A stretch of DNA of 64,000 bases, taken from contig NC_071389.1 in NCBI RefSeq assembly GCF_022682495.2, positions 184,621,556-184,685,555 on the forward strand, read 5' to 3'. A program made the translations under genes and the position numbers. Under the pieces are notes generated by a model. It did not search any database and was not told where the DNA came from. It saw nothing but the letters and a program-made list of their open reading frames with translations. Below, in pieces: positions 13,410-24,779 of this stretch (within the stretch, counting starts at the first letter, position 1; every line of letters starts with the position of its first letter). Source of the stretch: Desmodus rotundus. Its lineage: Eukaryota; Chordata; Mammalia; Chiroptera; Phyllostomidae.

Positions 13410-16400
13410 CTGAAGAAGCCACGAAGGAAACAGCCCCCATTATTTGGAAAAATCCCACGTGCGAGAAGTCTGTAAATGCAGCAATCCCCACCCCTAGGTG
13501 CAAAGCTCTTTGCGAACATAGGAGAAGAGCAGACTTCTACCTAGAAGTGCAGGGTGGGTTCCCACTGAAAGGATCAACACATAACCATGGCTGTTCTGCA
13601 TGTGAAGGGTTTTGTGTGATAACCATGAGCTGAGTCAGTACGTTTCCACTCAACTGCCAGCGATTTGATCCCCGACCTGCTCACTAGGTCTCTGTAAGTG
13701 TCATCTATGCTAGCCCACGAGAAATTAGTGTTAGCTGAGCTGTTATCAAAACATGTTGTATCAGTTTAAACATAGGCAGCCTGCAGGGCATCAGGACCGT
13801 GGAGGAGCCAGGACAGGACCAGGAGAGCGGGGTTTGAGTGCTGGCTCTGCAGGGCACCAGTAGCGAGCAAAGAGCTCACCCAGCCGGGCTTCCTCTGCCC
13901 AGAATGCGCCGTTGTGAGGATTCACTAAAACACCACATCTCAGCACGGAATCCCCAGCTCGGATCTGGCCAGGGAAAGGCTTCTACCTGGCTCAGTTTCC
14001 ATTTCTCTTCCTTTAACAATATGTAAAAAAAGAATATTTGAATAACTAACATAAGGGGTAAAATGCTTTCAAAAAGAGAAGGAATTGATCTAGTCATACT
14101 CATTAGGTACTACTGTTTGGGTGAGAAAATAGTAGACTTTGAACTGAATCAACTTTCTGTGATTTAGAAGCAGTTTAGACAAAGCCTGTATAGAGCCCAA
14201 CATACTGCTCCAGGCGAGACCTAATTTGGTTTCTCATTGGCTGTGCTACCAGACCCCGTTATGCGGTTTCTCAGGTTCTGTGTCTTTAAACTGTGGATCG
14301 TGCCTGCTGCAGGTCTGTGGGCATCAGATAAGGTCATTGCCCCGGGAATATTAACATTTTTACTTCGAAGATGGTATTCAAAGGACAAGGACTTTTACAT
14401 TATGAATTTTCCTCATTAATATTAAGCTCCAGTGTGTACAAAAATATGTATTTCTCTTCCTCTTTAGACTTTTTTATTTTGTAAAAATAGAAGTATTATT
14501 TCATTTTTCCATAAATATTTTCTATAAATGGTGCTAAGTTTCACACTAGGGGACTCTTTTCATAACTTTGAAGAATGGGGTCTCTAAACTTTATTAATTC
14601 CATCACTCTCCTTTAGTATTCATTTTAGGAAGACTTTGACTTCTACTAAATGTCATTCAGGAAAATTTCTAAAGATTGAGATTAGGCTGCAAATACTGGA
14701 AGTATTTTTTCCTCCTTCTGATGTATTTTCTGTGTTTTTGTTTACTGCCTCATCTCCACAGCACTCCACTTAAGAGCTGATCCTCCACGTGCTTTCCCTG
14801 TTTGTGCTGAAATGAGGCAACAGATGTGAAAGTACTTTGAAAGTTTAAAAGCTCTACATGCACTAAGGTATTATTATGTGAATGGAAGTGCAACATTTAT
14901 TTATTAGGTGTTTGGGAATAGGGGAACATTTCAGAACTTCTGAGCTAATGTGCCCAATTTAGAATTACAGGCTTGAAAAGCTAAGTTTTTAGCATAATGG
15001 GAAACCCATTTTTTAGATGTGTTTACACCATTAATCATAGAGGTTAAAAAATGCTATTAGTACGAAACTCAATTTTGTTTCCCACATATTCAGTTAAGAC
15101 AATTTGAGGCAGAATATTGCTTTTATCAGAATAAACACAGACAATAGCCACAATATTTGCAAATCCCTTGTATTCCAAGACAGGTATTTTTAATACTTGT
15201 TTATATTGAAAACAAATAATTAAACACCACTCTAGTGCTACCTTTTAAAAAATAGGTGCCCAAAAATAAATGAACTTAATATGTGGAACGGACATTAAAT
15301 TTACCTTAATTTAACTCTCAGCATTGGTTTCCCAAGTTAAGCAAAGCATTTCCTAACATCTGTTGAGCAGACCTTAAGAAGCCAAAACACCTATGAATTA
15401 CTGTGGCCACCAAAAGCCTATGGCCGGAATTCCAGAACCCTCTGGTGGCGGCTCAGATAAGCCTGACGCAGTAGGGCGTTCTTCTGAAAATGTGGTCTGT
15501 CTCGGTGATTCTGTCCAACTGCACCTTCCTTTCTTTTAGCAACAGGAAAGAAACCCTAAAGATGGACTTCAGCGACTTAGCGAGAAACTGACTGGTTAGG
15601 CATGCAACAACCAAAGTACAGTAAGCCTCCGGGGAGAAACCCCTCGGAAGGAATGGCTGGGACTGGGCTCCGGGTGGGAAGGAGGTGTAACAACTGGCTG
15701 CCTGCGCACTGGGATTTTAATTATTAATGCAAGTCTTCAGGGAGACTTGACTTTATTGGCTAAGCATATAACTTTGAAGAAGAATATGGTCTAGAGACAG
15801 TATGATAGGTTTTAAGAAGCAAGTGAATTTTAAAAATTATTATAGCAAACGACCCCCCCAAAAAAAGGGAAAATAGAAAAAAAAATCAATGGAGTGGTTG
15901 AATGGTAGAAAAGTCACATAAATAAAACTGTTCAACAACAAAATTATCAAGTATTTAATACCTTGACAGGTCAGAAATGGCAGTTTTAATGAGGTACATA
16001 TGTGTTCATTTCTCCATGAGACTCTGGCCCTTCAGAATCAGGAAACACTCTCAAAGCCAACGAATAAAAGGCTGCAATGAACACAACCTAAAGAGTTGCA
16101 ATCCCAGAATCCCTTTTTCCTATTGACCAGATTTCTGTAGTGCCATCTCCTGTTTTCTCTGCAGCAAAAGTGACGTATCGAACGGTAGGATTTTAGAAAG
16201 TTTTTAATATGCTCCTGGTTGCTGACGGTGGCCTGTGTCTACCATCAGTCATTCGGTCACGGTGAGCAAGCAGTACACGTGAGGCGAAGAAACACCTTCA
16301 CACAGTCCTTCCATGGCTCACCCCACCCCACCTACCTGCTTATCTACCCCCTCTTCCTGCTTTGGAGCCTTTCTCACCTGGTCGGATACAAGTTCATTCA

Positions 16401-18090
16401 ATTTTCTCAAGGGCAAGACGATTCCTGAACACGATGCATCCGACTGGCATGGCGAGAAAAATATCTAGGCTACTCAAAAGGTACTCCTGCCCCAGCTTGT
16501 AAATCTCAAAGAAAGTAAGTGAGCAATCTTGCTAGACTATCTCCAAGTGTGCAAACCTGGGAGAAAGAGTAATTAATTTCCTCTCTGAAAAAAACTGTAG
16601 TATGTGGAGAAATTTCATAAATTATATGAGCAACTGAGATAGGCGATTCTGTTCCTGGAGTCAGCACAGTCTGTCACAGTTAATGTTCCTCAGCGTATGA
16701 TCCTTCCTTACCCAGGGAAGAGCAGGCTTCAGAAAAGACCCCCGTTTGTATGAACACATAGAGACTATGTGGTTCAAGGTCAAAATGTACCATGTCTCTG
16801 AAATGCTCTCATTAGAGAGATTTAAGCACCTGTGTGATTCACAAATCCTAACAAGTAGCAGGAAATATATGAACAGCTTGAGGAAAAAAGCTTTCAGACT
16901 CTTTATTTAAAAGGACATCGGTGAAAACAGTAATAAGGATTAAAAGACAATACTTAACAAGAGGGAAAGGGAAAATTATTCTTTTCTTGTCTCTCCTACA
17001 TTTTCCATCTCCCTTCAATAAAGGATTCCCCAGAATCCCAACACTACCATTCCTTGCACAAAGAGCTCCGAGAACAATTCAGAATTGAGAGAGCTAAAAG
17101 GAGACACCATGTATCAGGCCTTTTCTTCCCAGGGCATTTGCAGGCAGAATAGCCATGGTTTCCAGAACATTCTCTTCACATTTTTCTTTTGTGAGTGGCA
17201 GCATAGAGTGTTTACCAAAGGCTTTTAAAAACAGAATCTCACCAAACAGTTGAGAAAAATATTTAACAACCGAGGCAAAACAATTACAGTCAAATTTTCA
17301 CCTAGAGATTTTCATCTTAGGTGTGGGAGGCAGAGAGAAGCCTCTTAACACATCAGTCTGAACCTAGAATGAGGACGAAAAGAGTTGAATCTGCCAATCA
17401 TTGTCAACAAATCCATATCTTTGAATCTCAGAGCTAAACAGCGGGGCCAGCTGTCCATCTGAATGCGCTTCCACGAACAGCGCCTCTGTTTGGCGATGGC
17501 TGACTCGAGTTTCTGAGCAGCCATCTGCACAGGCCAGACATGGACATCCGTACCAAAACACGGAAAGGTCCCAACGTGACAGAGCTCTCTTTTCCGTTAT
17601 CTGTGTCGGGCAGCAGCATCATCCTCAGTTGCTGAAGGTGACAACACGAGATGATGCAACTAGTCCCAACGGGAAAACCCCACACGAATGTGTAAACTTG
17701 GGAGGAAATTAACATCACTGGAGTTAATACTTTCCTCCGACTTCTGCCCTGTCATCCAGCCAATTTACATTTTATAATCTAGGCTTTTATTATTCATTTT
17801 CATTACGATTTGATTCTTGCACAGTGATTATTCCCTGTAGGGCCCAGACTTTCTGGATGCAATGAGATCGGACGTAATTTCCTCAGCAGGAATGAATAAC
17901 AAGAACCTACATGTATCTTCCATTCTCAGAAAGGTCTGATTCAGTCTAGTTCAAGTGAGCAGGGAAAGCCATGGCACAAAATAGTAAAATTCCAGCTGGT
18001 GTGGACAAGAGGCATTGTGAGCTATCGTTCAGTATCAGAAAGCATTACTTTGGTATGGGTGAAAGGCAAAAATGTCAGAGGCTTTTAACA
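13410..18090. other. Intronic DNA without recognised gene, largely unique
   Basis: Includes an AT-rich block (14.4-15.3 kb) and a likely short MIR-type 3' fragment at about 14.80-14.88 kb ('tttaaaagctctacatgcac' then 'aaggtattattatgtg'). No exon with credible splice borders and frame was found other than the linker exon at 18.1 kb. Confidence 0.4.
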
Positions 18091-18096
18091 CCTTAC

Positions 18097-18276
18097 CTGG
18101 GCCATCTGCCTCTCCAGTTTTGATCGGGGAATATCATCAAAGTAGTTTTCATTTCTTCTCCTCCTTGCATCGCCCTGCATGATAATGTGAGGAACGTCTA
18201 GGGAGCCACCAGTGGTGTAAGTGCTTTGGCTAAGTGATGGAGACAACTGAGGAGGAGTGTGATTACCACTGGGTTC
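18097..18276 (-). CDS. ANKS1B: ANKS1B coding exon: linker between SAM and PTB domains
   Basis: This exon encodes 60 residues. It begins EPSGNHTPPQLSP, passes through a VPHIIMQGD segment and a run of four arginines (residues 38-41), and ends in NYFDDIPRSKLERQMAQ. It matches the ANKS1B segment just upstream of the phosphotyrosine-binding domain. On the minus strand the acceptor ends in TTCCATTCAG and the donor is CAG/GTAAGG. The length is 180 nt, phase 0 at both ends, so it follows the SAM2-end exon in frame. The serine/threonine/proline-rich first third looks disordered. The four-arginine run and the tyrosine that follows it could be regulatory, which is inference. The next downstream exon, expected to lead into the PTB domain, is not in the window. 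The first acidic and proline residues follow directly on the LR that ends the previous exon, which supports the order and orientation. Confidence 0.95.
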
Positions 18277-20527
18277 CTGAATGGAAATACATCACGAAGT
18301 AAATACCACGTTTTTGCGGCTAAGCTTTGGTTGCAAAATTGTGAAATATTGAACAAGACAAATGGCGGGGCTGGGGACTCATTCTTGAATCAACTGCGAA
18401 GGAATGGGTGACATTCCACCATTTTACGAGTGGTGTTATCTAGTTAATACTTCCCCCCCTAAGGATCACAGGCCAAAGGCTTAAAGCACAAAGGATCAGC
18501 TGTTGTCTTACATCAGCAAAGTCGGTGATCTCAGGGGAGAGGACACAGATGTCGGGCAGCCTGGACACTGTCCCATGTGTTTATAAGGGAAGGAGCTGTG
18601 TCCTCAGGTGGACAGAGAGTCCTCCCCCTGGCAGATACCATGATGAGGACACTAATGGGAAGGGTGGGGCTTGATCCTCCATCAAGGAGTGGTCTGGCGG
18701 GCAGGTGGGGCACAGGACACAGTACGGACACGGAGTATGTTGCACGTGCAGACAGCAGGGTGACACACACAATGACCTTCAGTGGCACAGATGACCCAGG
18801 CTGGTGCAACAGGTCAGAAGTAAGACAAGGGGCAGCTTACAGCTGGGCTCTAGTGGTTGCGAGAAAGAGGCGGGTTGGAAGGTATTGGTTCCCAGACCCA
18901 CCCCAGATGTCCTGGACCTCCTTTGACAAATTGAGGTTCTGCACTTTTTTTTGGGAATCTCTGTGTGTTGTTCTCCTAAATCTCTTCCAGGGAGTCAGAG
19001 GGATGGGTGCAGGAGGGAAAGGAAAGAGAGTCAAGTAACTGGCAGGGGATGAGTCCTCTAAACAGTGATTTTAGGCTGGTTATACTGCCAGCGCCTACAT
19101 CTTCCTCTCCTTTTGTGTAGCTAAACGAAGGCAAGACTAGAAAGCCTCGTTTTTCTCCCAATTTACTTGAAGCTCCTCTTATTGAGGGAGAAAAATAGGT
19201 CCCATTTCTACTCTTACTGTCCCCAAAGCCCTTAACTAGCCTCCAAATGTCCCAGGGTATCCCAATTGCCTCAATAATCACTTTTCCTAAGGGCTACCTC
19301 CCGGAGCCAGTTCTCTCAGATGTCCTGGAATCTCTGTACATTTTCTTCTTTGATAGTGAATCAGACTCAAATTGTAACAGTTCCCCTCCGCCCGACCCCC
19401 TGCTTGGAACTGGTGATGCAGTTTGCTGAAGTTAACTGATAAGAGACCTTCTACCGCATCTCACCGCTGGCTGTTCCGTCTCCGCGCCACGCTGTGCTCA
19501 CCATTTATCATCACCGCCTCTTCTAACACTTGTGGAAAGGGAATCAGAAGCAAGCAAGTGCAGGACTCAATAAAGAGAACAGAGCTGGAACTCTCCGACT
19601 GCTCCTGGAGGTCCCAGCTTCTTGGATGAATTTTAGGAAAGTTCTTACAGGCCTCTGAAATCCACTGACCACTGGCTGCTCCATTCTGCCTGCAGTCATC
19701 TCTCTCATTCTTTCTCTTGCCTTCCTTCCTTTTCCACTATATTTCTCTCTCCCCCACCTAATGTTTCTTGCTAGATTTGCTAACCCATAATTCTAAAATA
19801 TAGCTGAGTCCTGCCTGGCTGGTGTGGCTCAGTGGATTGAGCACTGGCCTGCTGAACTAAAGGGTCACCAGTTCAATGACCAGTCAGGGAACATGTCTGG
19901 GTTGTGGGCCAGGTCCCTCGTAAGGGGTGTGCAAGAGGCAACCACACATTGATGTTTCTTTCCCTCTCTTTCTCCCTCCCTTCCTGTCTCTCTAAAAAAG
20001 TAAATAAATAAATAAAATCTTTAAAAAAATAAAGTATAGCTGAAATAGTTTATTCAATAAAGTTCTAGCTTCTCTAGCCTTAATTTTTGAAGTGGGTAAA
20101 GCTGGGAAATTTACTTCTTAAAAAAAAAAAACCCAGAAGACCCTAAGGTTAATTTTAAATTGATCTTAACTTAACTGTGGCCTCTGAACGATTTTCTTTC
20201 TGTGGGTTTGAAAAGTTTGACAGAAATCTCATTTCCTCTCTCTCGGTCTAGGAGTGTGGGATGGAGTAGAGGGAGGGGTTCTTTAAAGGTGGAGGTTTGT
20301 CTGATGTGTATCTAAATCTCAAAAATACACATTTAATCAAAAAAGAAAAAAAAGTCTTGTCTTACCAAACACAATCAGAAGTAGGACTGTTTTTTATATG
20401 GGTAGGGTAAGCTGCGTGGAAAGCAGCCTGTACTTCCTGATCTGTTGCTTCTGTCATTTCATTATATGGCCCCGAATAAATTTGGGGTATACGAGTGGAG
20501 AAGAAAATGAATGTACTGAGCACTTAC
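18277..20527 (-). other. ANKS1B: ANKS1B intron between the two exons
   Basis: This is a 2,251 bp GT-AG intron on the minus strand, phase 0, and short for this very large gene. It holds one VES SINE at 19808-20034, antisense to the gene. The remainder is not recognised as repeat. It includes a moderately GC-rich stretch (18.5-18.9 kb) with a 153-codon open frame on the plus strand (18577-19038) that shows no family resemblance and is taken as chance. Confidence 0.9.
19808..20034 (+). mobile_element. VES SINE (tRNA-derived, bat)
   Basis: Starts with the 'ctggctggtgtggctcagtg' tRNA-like head. The A box, the B-box region 'ggtcaccagttcaatgac', a pyrimidine-rich 'tttccctctctttctccctc' block and an (AAAT)n-type tail follow. 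It is flanked by a perfect 9-bp duplication TATAGCTGA (19799-19807 and 20035-20043). Antisense to ANKS1B within the short intron. Confidence 0.95.
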
Positions 20528-20635
20528 CCTGAGGGTGATGGACCGAGGGGGCTTCTGTGGTGGATCCTCGTGCAGCCTGTCTCCCAGAGATGCCAAGATA
20601 CGTTTCCTGTGGCCAATCAAATTGATTTTTAAAAC
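20528..20635 (-). CDS. ANKS1B: ANKS1B coding exon: end of second SAM domain and start of linker
   Basis: This exon encodes 36 residues, from [19 protein letters not shown] to PPRSITLR, matching the end of the second SAM domain and the proline-rich start of the linker of ANKS1B (AIDA-1/EB-1). The protein is a neuronal scaffold that binds PSD-95 and the amyloid precursor tail and can move to the nucleus. On the minus strand the acceptor is a pyrimidine-rich tract ending in TTTCAG and the donor is AGG/GTAAGT, a full consensus. The exon is 108 nt and phase 0 at both ends. The basic GHRKR stretch (residues 8-12) lies in the region where a nuclear localisation signal of AIDA-1 has been reported, near the SAM-SAM interface. 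Residue 23 is Glu where, as I recall it, the human protein has Asp. The paralogue ANKS1A is the only alternative, but the next exon fits ANKS1B. Confidence 0.95.
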
Positions 20636-20899
20636 CTGAAACAAACATACATTTGGGTCAAATATTTCATTGGAGAAAAGTAATTTTGGTATGTCCTAAA
20701 AGATGAAGGAATGAAAGGAGACTTGAGCAAAGCTACCTCTGCACCGTGACAGATGTGTGAGATCACTGTGAACCTCGAGACAGTCTCGAGCGGCAGAGCA
20801 GTGGGGGCAGGAAGAGAACGCAGAGATGGTGCCCCTTCTGCGCAGGCTGCCCTAGAGTCCCGTGTTCCACCCAGCGGCCGCAAGAACCTTCAAAAGCAC

Positions 20900-21465
20900 A
20901 AGTCAAGTCTTCTCCCTAACCTGCTGAAGTCTCCCATAGCTTGCTATTGCTCTTAGACTAACACCTGAGCCCTCACCTGGCCTCGAGGCCCCACAGGGCT
21001 GGTTGCCTGCTGTCTGTCTCTGTGTCCCTGCCTCCCTCCCCTCCATTCAGGATGCTCGGTCACACCGGCCTTCTCTGTTCCTTGACCATCCATTCCATGC
21101 CATACACATTCTCGCCTTGGGGCCTCTACCACTGCTCGTCCATCTGCCTAGAATGCTGGTCCCGAGATTGTCACAGGACGCCTTCTCATCCCTCTGAGCA
21201 GTGCTCAGGTGTTTTCTCCTCACAAAGGCCTCCCCATACGTCCTCACTAAAAGCGCCGGGCCCTCAACACCATCGCCCTCTGCCCTGTGTTTCTCTTTTT
21301 CGCATTCTCTGAGATTATTTACCACCAGGTAGTGTTCGTGTGCCTCTCTCCCACAGGAAGCTTCCTGAGAGCAGGGCCGTGGTGTGCCTTTATTGCTTAT
21401 TTCCCCAACTCCTAAAGCAATGCCTGAAATAACAGGGGCTCAGTGAGTAGGAAAGAATGAATGTT
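20900..21465 (+). repeat. L2 LINE, 3' end
   Basis: Typical L2 order: 'ccctcacctggcctcgaggc', 'acaccggccttctctgttcc', 'gccttggggcctctaccact', 'tgcctagaatgctggtcc', 'cttcctgagagcagggccgt' and the tail 'ggctcagtgagtaggaaag'. The reading frame is not intact. Confidence 0.8.
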
Positions 21466-21689
21466 AATATAGATACAAGTAGCAAACTAGGGTTATAATT
21501 AAGCACTGCCTACTTGGGGGACTCTCAGTCTCCCTAAGACGGGATTTTAAGTCTGACAGTGCAGCAAAGAGCACCTTGTAGAAGAGATGACAAAGAGAAT
21601 TATGATTTGAAAAGAGCCTCTGTTCCTGCCCTTCCTGGAGCTTTGCCTGTGCTGCCCCTCACAATCCTCGCTACCCCCCTATCTGGAAG

Positions 21690-21830
21690 GGGCCCTTCTT
21701 GCTTTGCAGATGAGGAGACAGAGGGTCAGTCAGACTGGTTAAGTTGCCTGTCCAGGAGTCAGTACGAGGTGGCTCTGGGATTTGAATCAGGTTTGCTGAT
21801 TTCAAAGCTTGTTCTATTCCAGCGTAGCTG
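21690..21830 (-). repeat. MIR SINE fragment
   Basis: 'tttgcagatgaggagacaga' followed by a 'ggttaagttgcctgtccagg' block and 'ctctgggatttgaatcaggt' matches minus-strand MIR. Confidence 0.7.
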
Positions 21831-21839
21831 CAAAGTTTG

Positions 21840-23130
21840 GGCAGATCTCCAAATATTAATACAACATATAAATGCATTCACGAGAAATGTATTTACCCCT
21901 CCCCTGCCCACATGCCATTCCAGGAGATAGCAACTATTTCTGGGTTACTGGTTCCCAAAGTATACTACCCACTGGGTAAATGATTTAAAAAATGTTCTCT
22001 TTTTTCAAGGGGGCGGGGTGAGCATTTCTTTGGGCATTTCATCCTATACCAACATTGAATTTTTATTTGCCTATTTGCCAATTAGCGTATTGACTTTTCT
22101 GCCTATATTTATTTAGATTTTAAATAAGCACTTAAACTGCCCACAGACACCACATCCCAATGATTTTACAAACCGTCACCCTCCCAGGCTGATGAACCCC
22201 AATCTTTGCGGTTTGTTTTCACAGAGCAGGTCCTCTTTCCCTTGGGTCATTTTTGGCTCCCTTTCTCTGTGCCATCTCCTGCCCTAGCACAACCGCTTAA
22301 AGTTTGTTGAGAAATTGCTCACAATATTGCAGGTATAAGTGAACCATGGCTTTACATTTGAACAGGATACTATTTTCTGCTTTTAATTCCCTTTTCACAT
22401 GTCCCTCTTAACCACTTTTGATTCCTGGCTGGCCTTTTAGCTACAGTAGGAATAACTAGGGACAGACACACATACTGTAAAATCTCTTAATGTTGTTAGA
22501 GCTGATAGTTCAAAGCCCTTTAATCTTGGAAAGATGGTTTGAATTATTTCTCCCTAAATTCCTTATCTTCCAGTTGTCCACACAGAAGCCCATCTGCCAT
22601 CCTTCTGCCCACTCACACAGCCCTGTGTATTCTTTCTGCATTTATATTAGTCAGCCTGGCATTTCACTACCTGGAGGAGCTTGGCAGTTTTTGCAAATCT
22701 GGAATTTCACCATAAACTCCTTCTTTAAGATGATTTACAGATATACTAAGTAACGTGATTCTGGAGCTGCTTACCTGCAGGCAATGCTGTTTATATGGTC
22801 CAGATAAATGCCTTTGCATTCTTGCACTGTTTGCTTTTTAAGCATTAAGATCAAAGAACTTCCTCATTTCAGAAAAATACAAAATACATTGAAAAGGGTA
22901 ATGCAAGTCTAAAAACAGTGCATTTTCTTCTCCTTCTTATTTTGCCAAAGGCTTCTATTGGAGATACCGGCAAATTCCTTCCAGAAAATCTCCACTGCCT
23001 TTCTCCCAGTAGGTAATTGGATCTGATGCTGAGGGTGCTATCTGGGTCCTGCTAAGAAATGCTTTTTAGAGTAATATAGACATTCAAAATGACCCTGACA
23101 AGTAATGGACACTAAACAACAAATAACTGG
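21840..23130. other. Intronic DNA without recognised feature
   Basis: Unique-looking sequence including a pyrimidine-rich part at 22.1-22.7 kb that might be an old LINE, but no diagnostic motif could be matched. Confidence 0.4.
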
Positions 23131-23149
23131 TAAAACTGAGCTGGTGTAC

Positions 23150-23340
23150 GTAACCTCTGCTGCCACTTCTGGTTTACTCTCTCACAGCTCAGTTGTAGGC
23201 AAGTGGCCTGACTCCTTGGGTCTCCATTTTCTCACCTATAAAGCGGGAAGGTTAATGCCCATCTCAAATGCTGCTGGGAAGATGAGGAATGAAGTTGTGA
23301 GAATAACCAGCAGAGTTCCTGGCACAGAGAAGATGCACCC
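23150..23340 (+). repeat. MIR SINE
   Basis: Plus-strand MIR order: 'tgccacttctggtttactct', 'gcaagtggcctgactccttg', 'ctccattttctcacctataa', 'gttcctggcacagagaag'. Truncated at its 5' end. Confidence 0.65.
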
Positions 23341-23779
23341 TTGCTGGCGTGCTTATTCCAGCTAACAGACTCAAAGGATGCACGTGGTCATTTTCATAGC
23401 TGATCATGTCACACAAGTTCCCCTGTGCTTTGCATGAAGAGACGTGGCTAACCTTGGGAAAGCCCTCATTGAAGTGATATGTACTGATGGGAATGGATCC
23501 AGTCTCTAGCTATTGGTTTAACGCTAGACCTAATCTAAAGGGATGTATGCTGTTCTTCCATGCACGCCGTTTAATCTGCGACAGGAGGTAAACCGAGCCA
23601 TTGGCTGGAGCCCAGTGCTGTGTCCTCCACAGAACTACCCGGAAGAGGACGGATGGGAAGATGGACTGATAAAATGAAAAATTTCACACAGAGTGACGAT
23701 TCATATCAAGAACATTTGGGTTACTCCTTAATTATTAGAAATGATCATGTATCACAAAATATAATGATAACTATTACTT

Positions 23780-24010
23780 ACGAAACATTTGCTATGTTCT
23801 AATTGTGTTAGAAACTGCACGAAGTGCATTATATATGGGTATAAATGTCTCATTTAATCTTTAAAATAACGTTATCATTCTCATTTTAGAAATGCAAGCC
23901 CTGAGACTCAGGAATACTGGGTATCTTGTCTGAGGTCACGTTGCTAGTGGGTGATGGCCAGGATTGCACCTGATTCTTAGCCTGCTCTTTCCCACTCACC
24001 ATGCTCTTCC
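23780..24010 (-). repeat. MIR SINE
   Basis: 'atttgctatgttctaattgt', 'tctcatttaatctttaaaat', 'gccctgagactcaggaatac', 'ctgaggtcacgttgctagtg' and a block ending 'tcttagcctgctctttccc' follow the reverse-complement MIR in order. Nearly full length. Confidence 0.75.
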
Positions 24011-24164
24011 TCTTGGTATTAACCTCTCTACCTCAGCTACATCACTGCTTATATCATTATGATGTGTCTTAAGATGGTGCTTTTTATTTTGAGTTGTCAC
24101 GTTCAAAACATTTAAACTGGGTCTTGACCATCTAAGAAACATTAACATAATAGAGTTTCAGTTT

Positions 24165-24700
24165 GGGATGAGGCTTACCGCAGTGCTAACGTCAGACCAG
24201 AAGAGCTCAGGCAGGTACCCTGCAGAATTCCCTGTGAAGTGCATAGACACGTATCTGCCGCTTTTCGAAAAGTTTGCTTTACACCACTTTGCTTTTATGA
24301 CAGACCTACATTCGCGCCTGTTGTCGCTAAGAAATCTGAAGAGGATTTTTACTTCTACATAAAAAGGTGAAAATTGAAAGTAGTGTTTGTTTTGCAGGGA
24401 GCCATTAGAGGGGCAGCACACCCCCAGCAGCGAGGGTGGCCCACCTCGCTCCTTCCCCGGGAACTACACTCTGCATCTCAGCATCAGCCCACTGCAGCGG
24501 TGGACTCTGTGAGCATCTGTGCTCTATCTCCATTTATTTTGTTCATCCGTTGTTGGTAAGATGTGTCCTAGGGTAACGTCTTCTTTGCTTTGTGCCATTT
24601 CAACTCATAGGAATGCTCTATTTTCGCATAATGGGGGACACCTGTATGGACAAAGACCAGGAAGTCCTCATCAACTCGGGAGTCAGTCCCAGTTGGCTAA
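24165..24700. repeat. Possible ancient interspersed repeat, unclassified
   Basis: Phrases such as 'gaaatctgaagaggattttt', 'gtgccatttcaactcatagg' and 'ctattttcgcataatggggg' read like parts of an old mammalian repeat, perhaps a retroviral LTR or DNA element, but I cannot name the family and see no terminal repeats. An 87-codon minus-strand open frame here is not considered real. Confidence 0.3.
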
Positions 24701-24779
24701 TAGTAGAGTGGTAGGGAGGGTGACACTTGGCTTCAAAACTTCCAACTCAACATGATGAAATCCAATCAGAAAGACTATC

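Larger units (their letters stand above)
1..18096 (-). other. ANKS1B: ANKS1B intron downstream of the linker exon (partial)
   Basis: The donor of the linker exon opens an intron that continues past the left edge of the window, so it is at least 18.1 kb. I looked on the minus strand for the following PTB-domain exons and did not find them. Content is old repeats (hAT, MIR, L2), an AC microsatellite and unique DNA, all listed separately. Small alternative exons could be missed by eye. Confidence 0.8.

Noticed and set aside
18577..19038. 153-codon plus-strand frame in the short ANKS1B intron
   Set aside because: No family resemblance; low-complexity composition; opposite strand has equally long frames.
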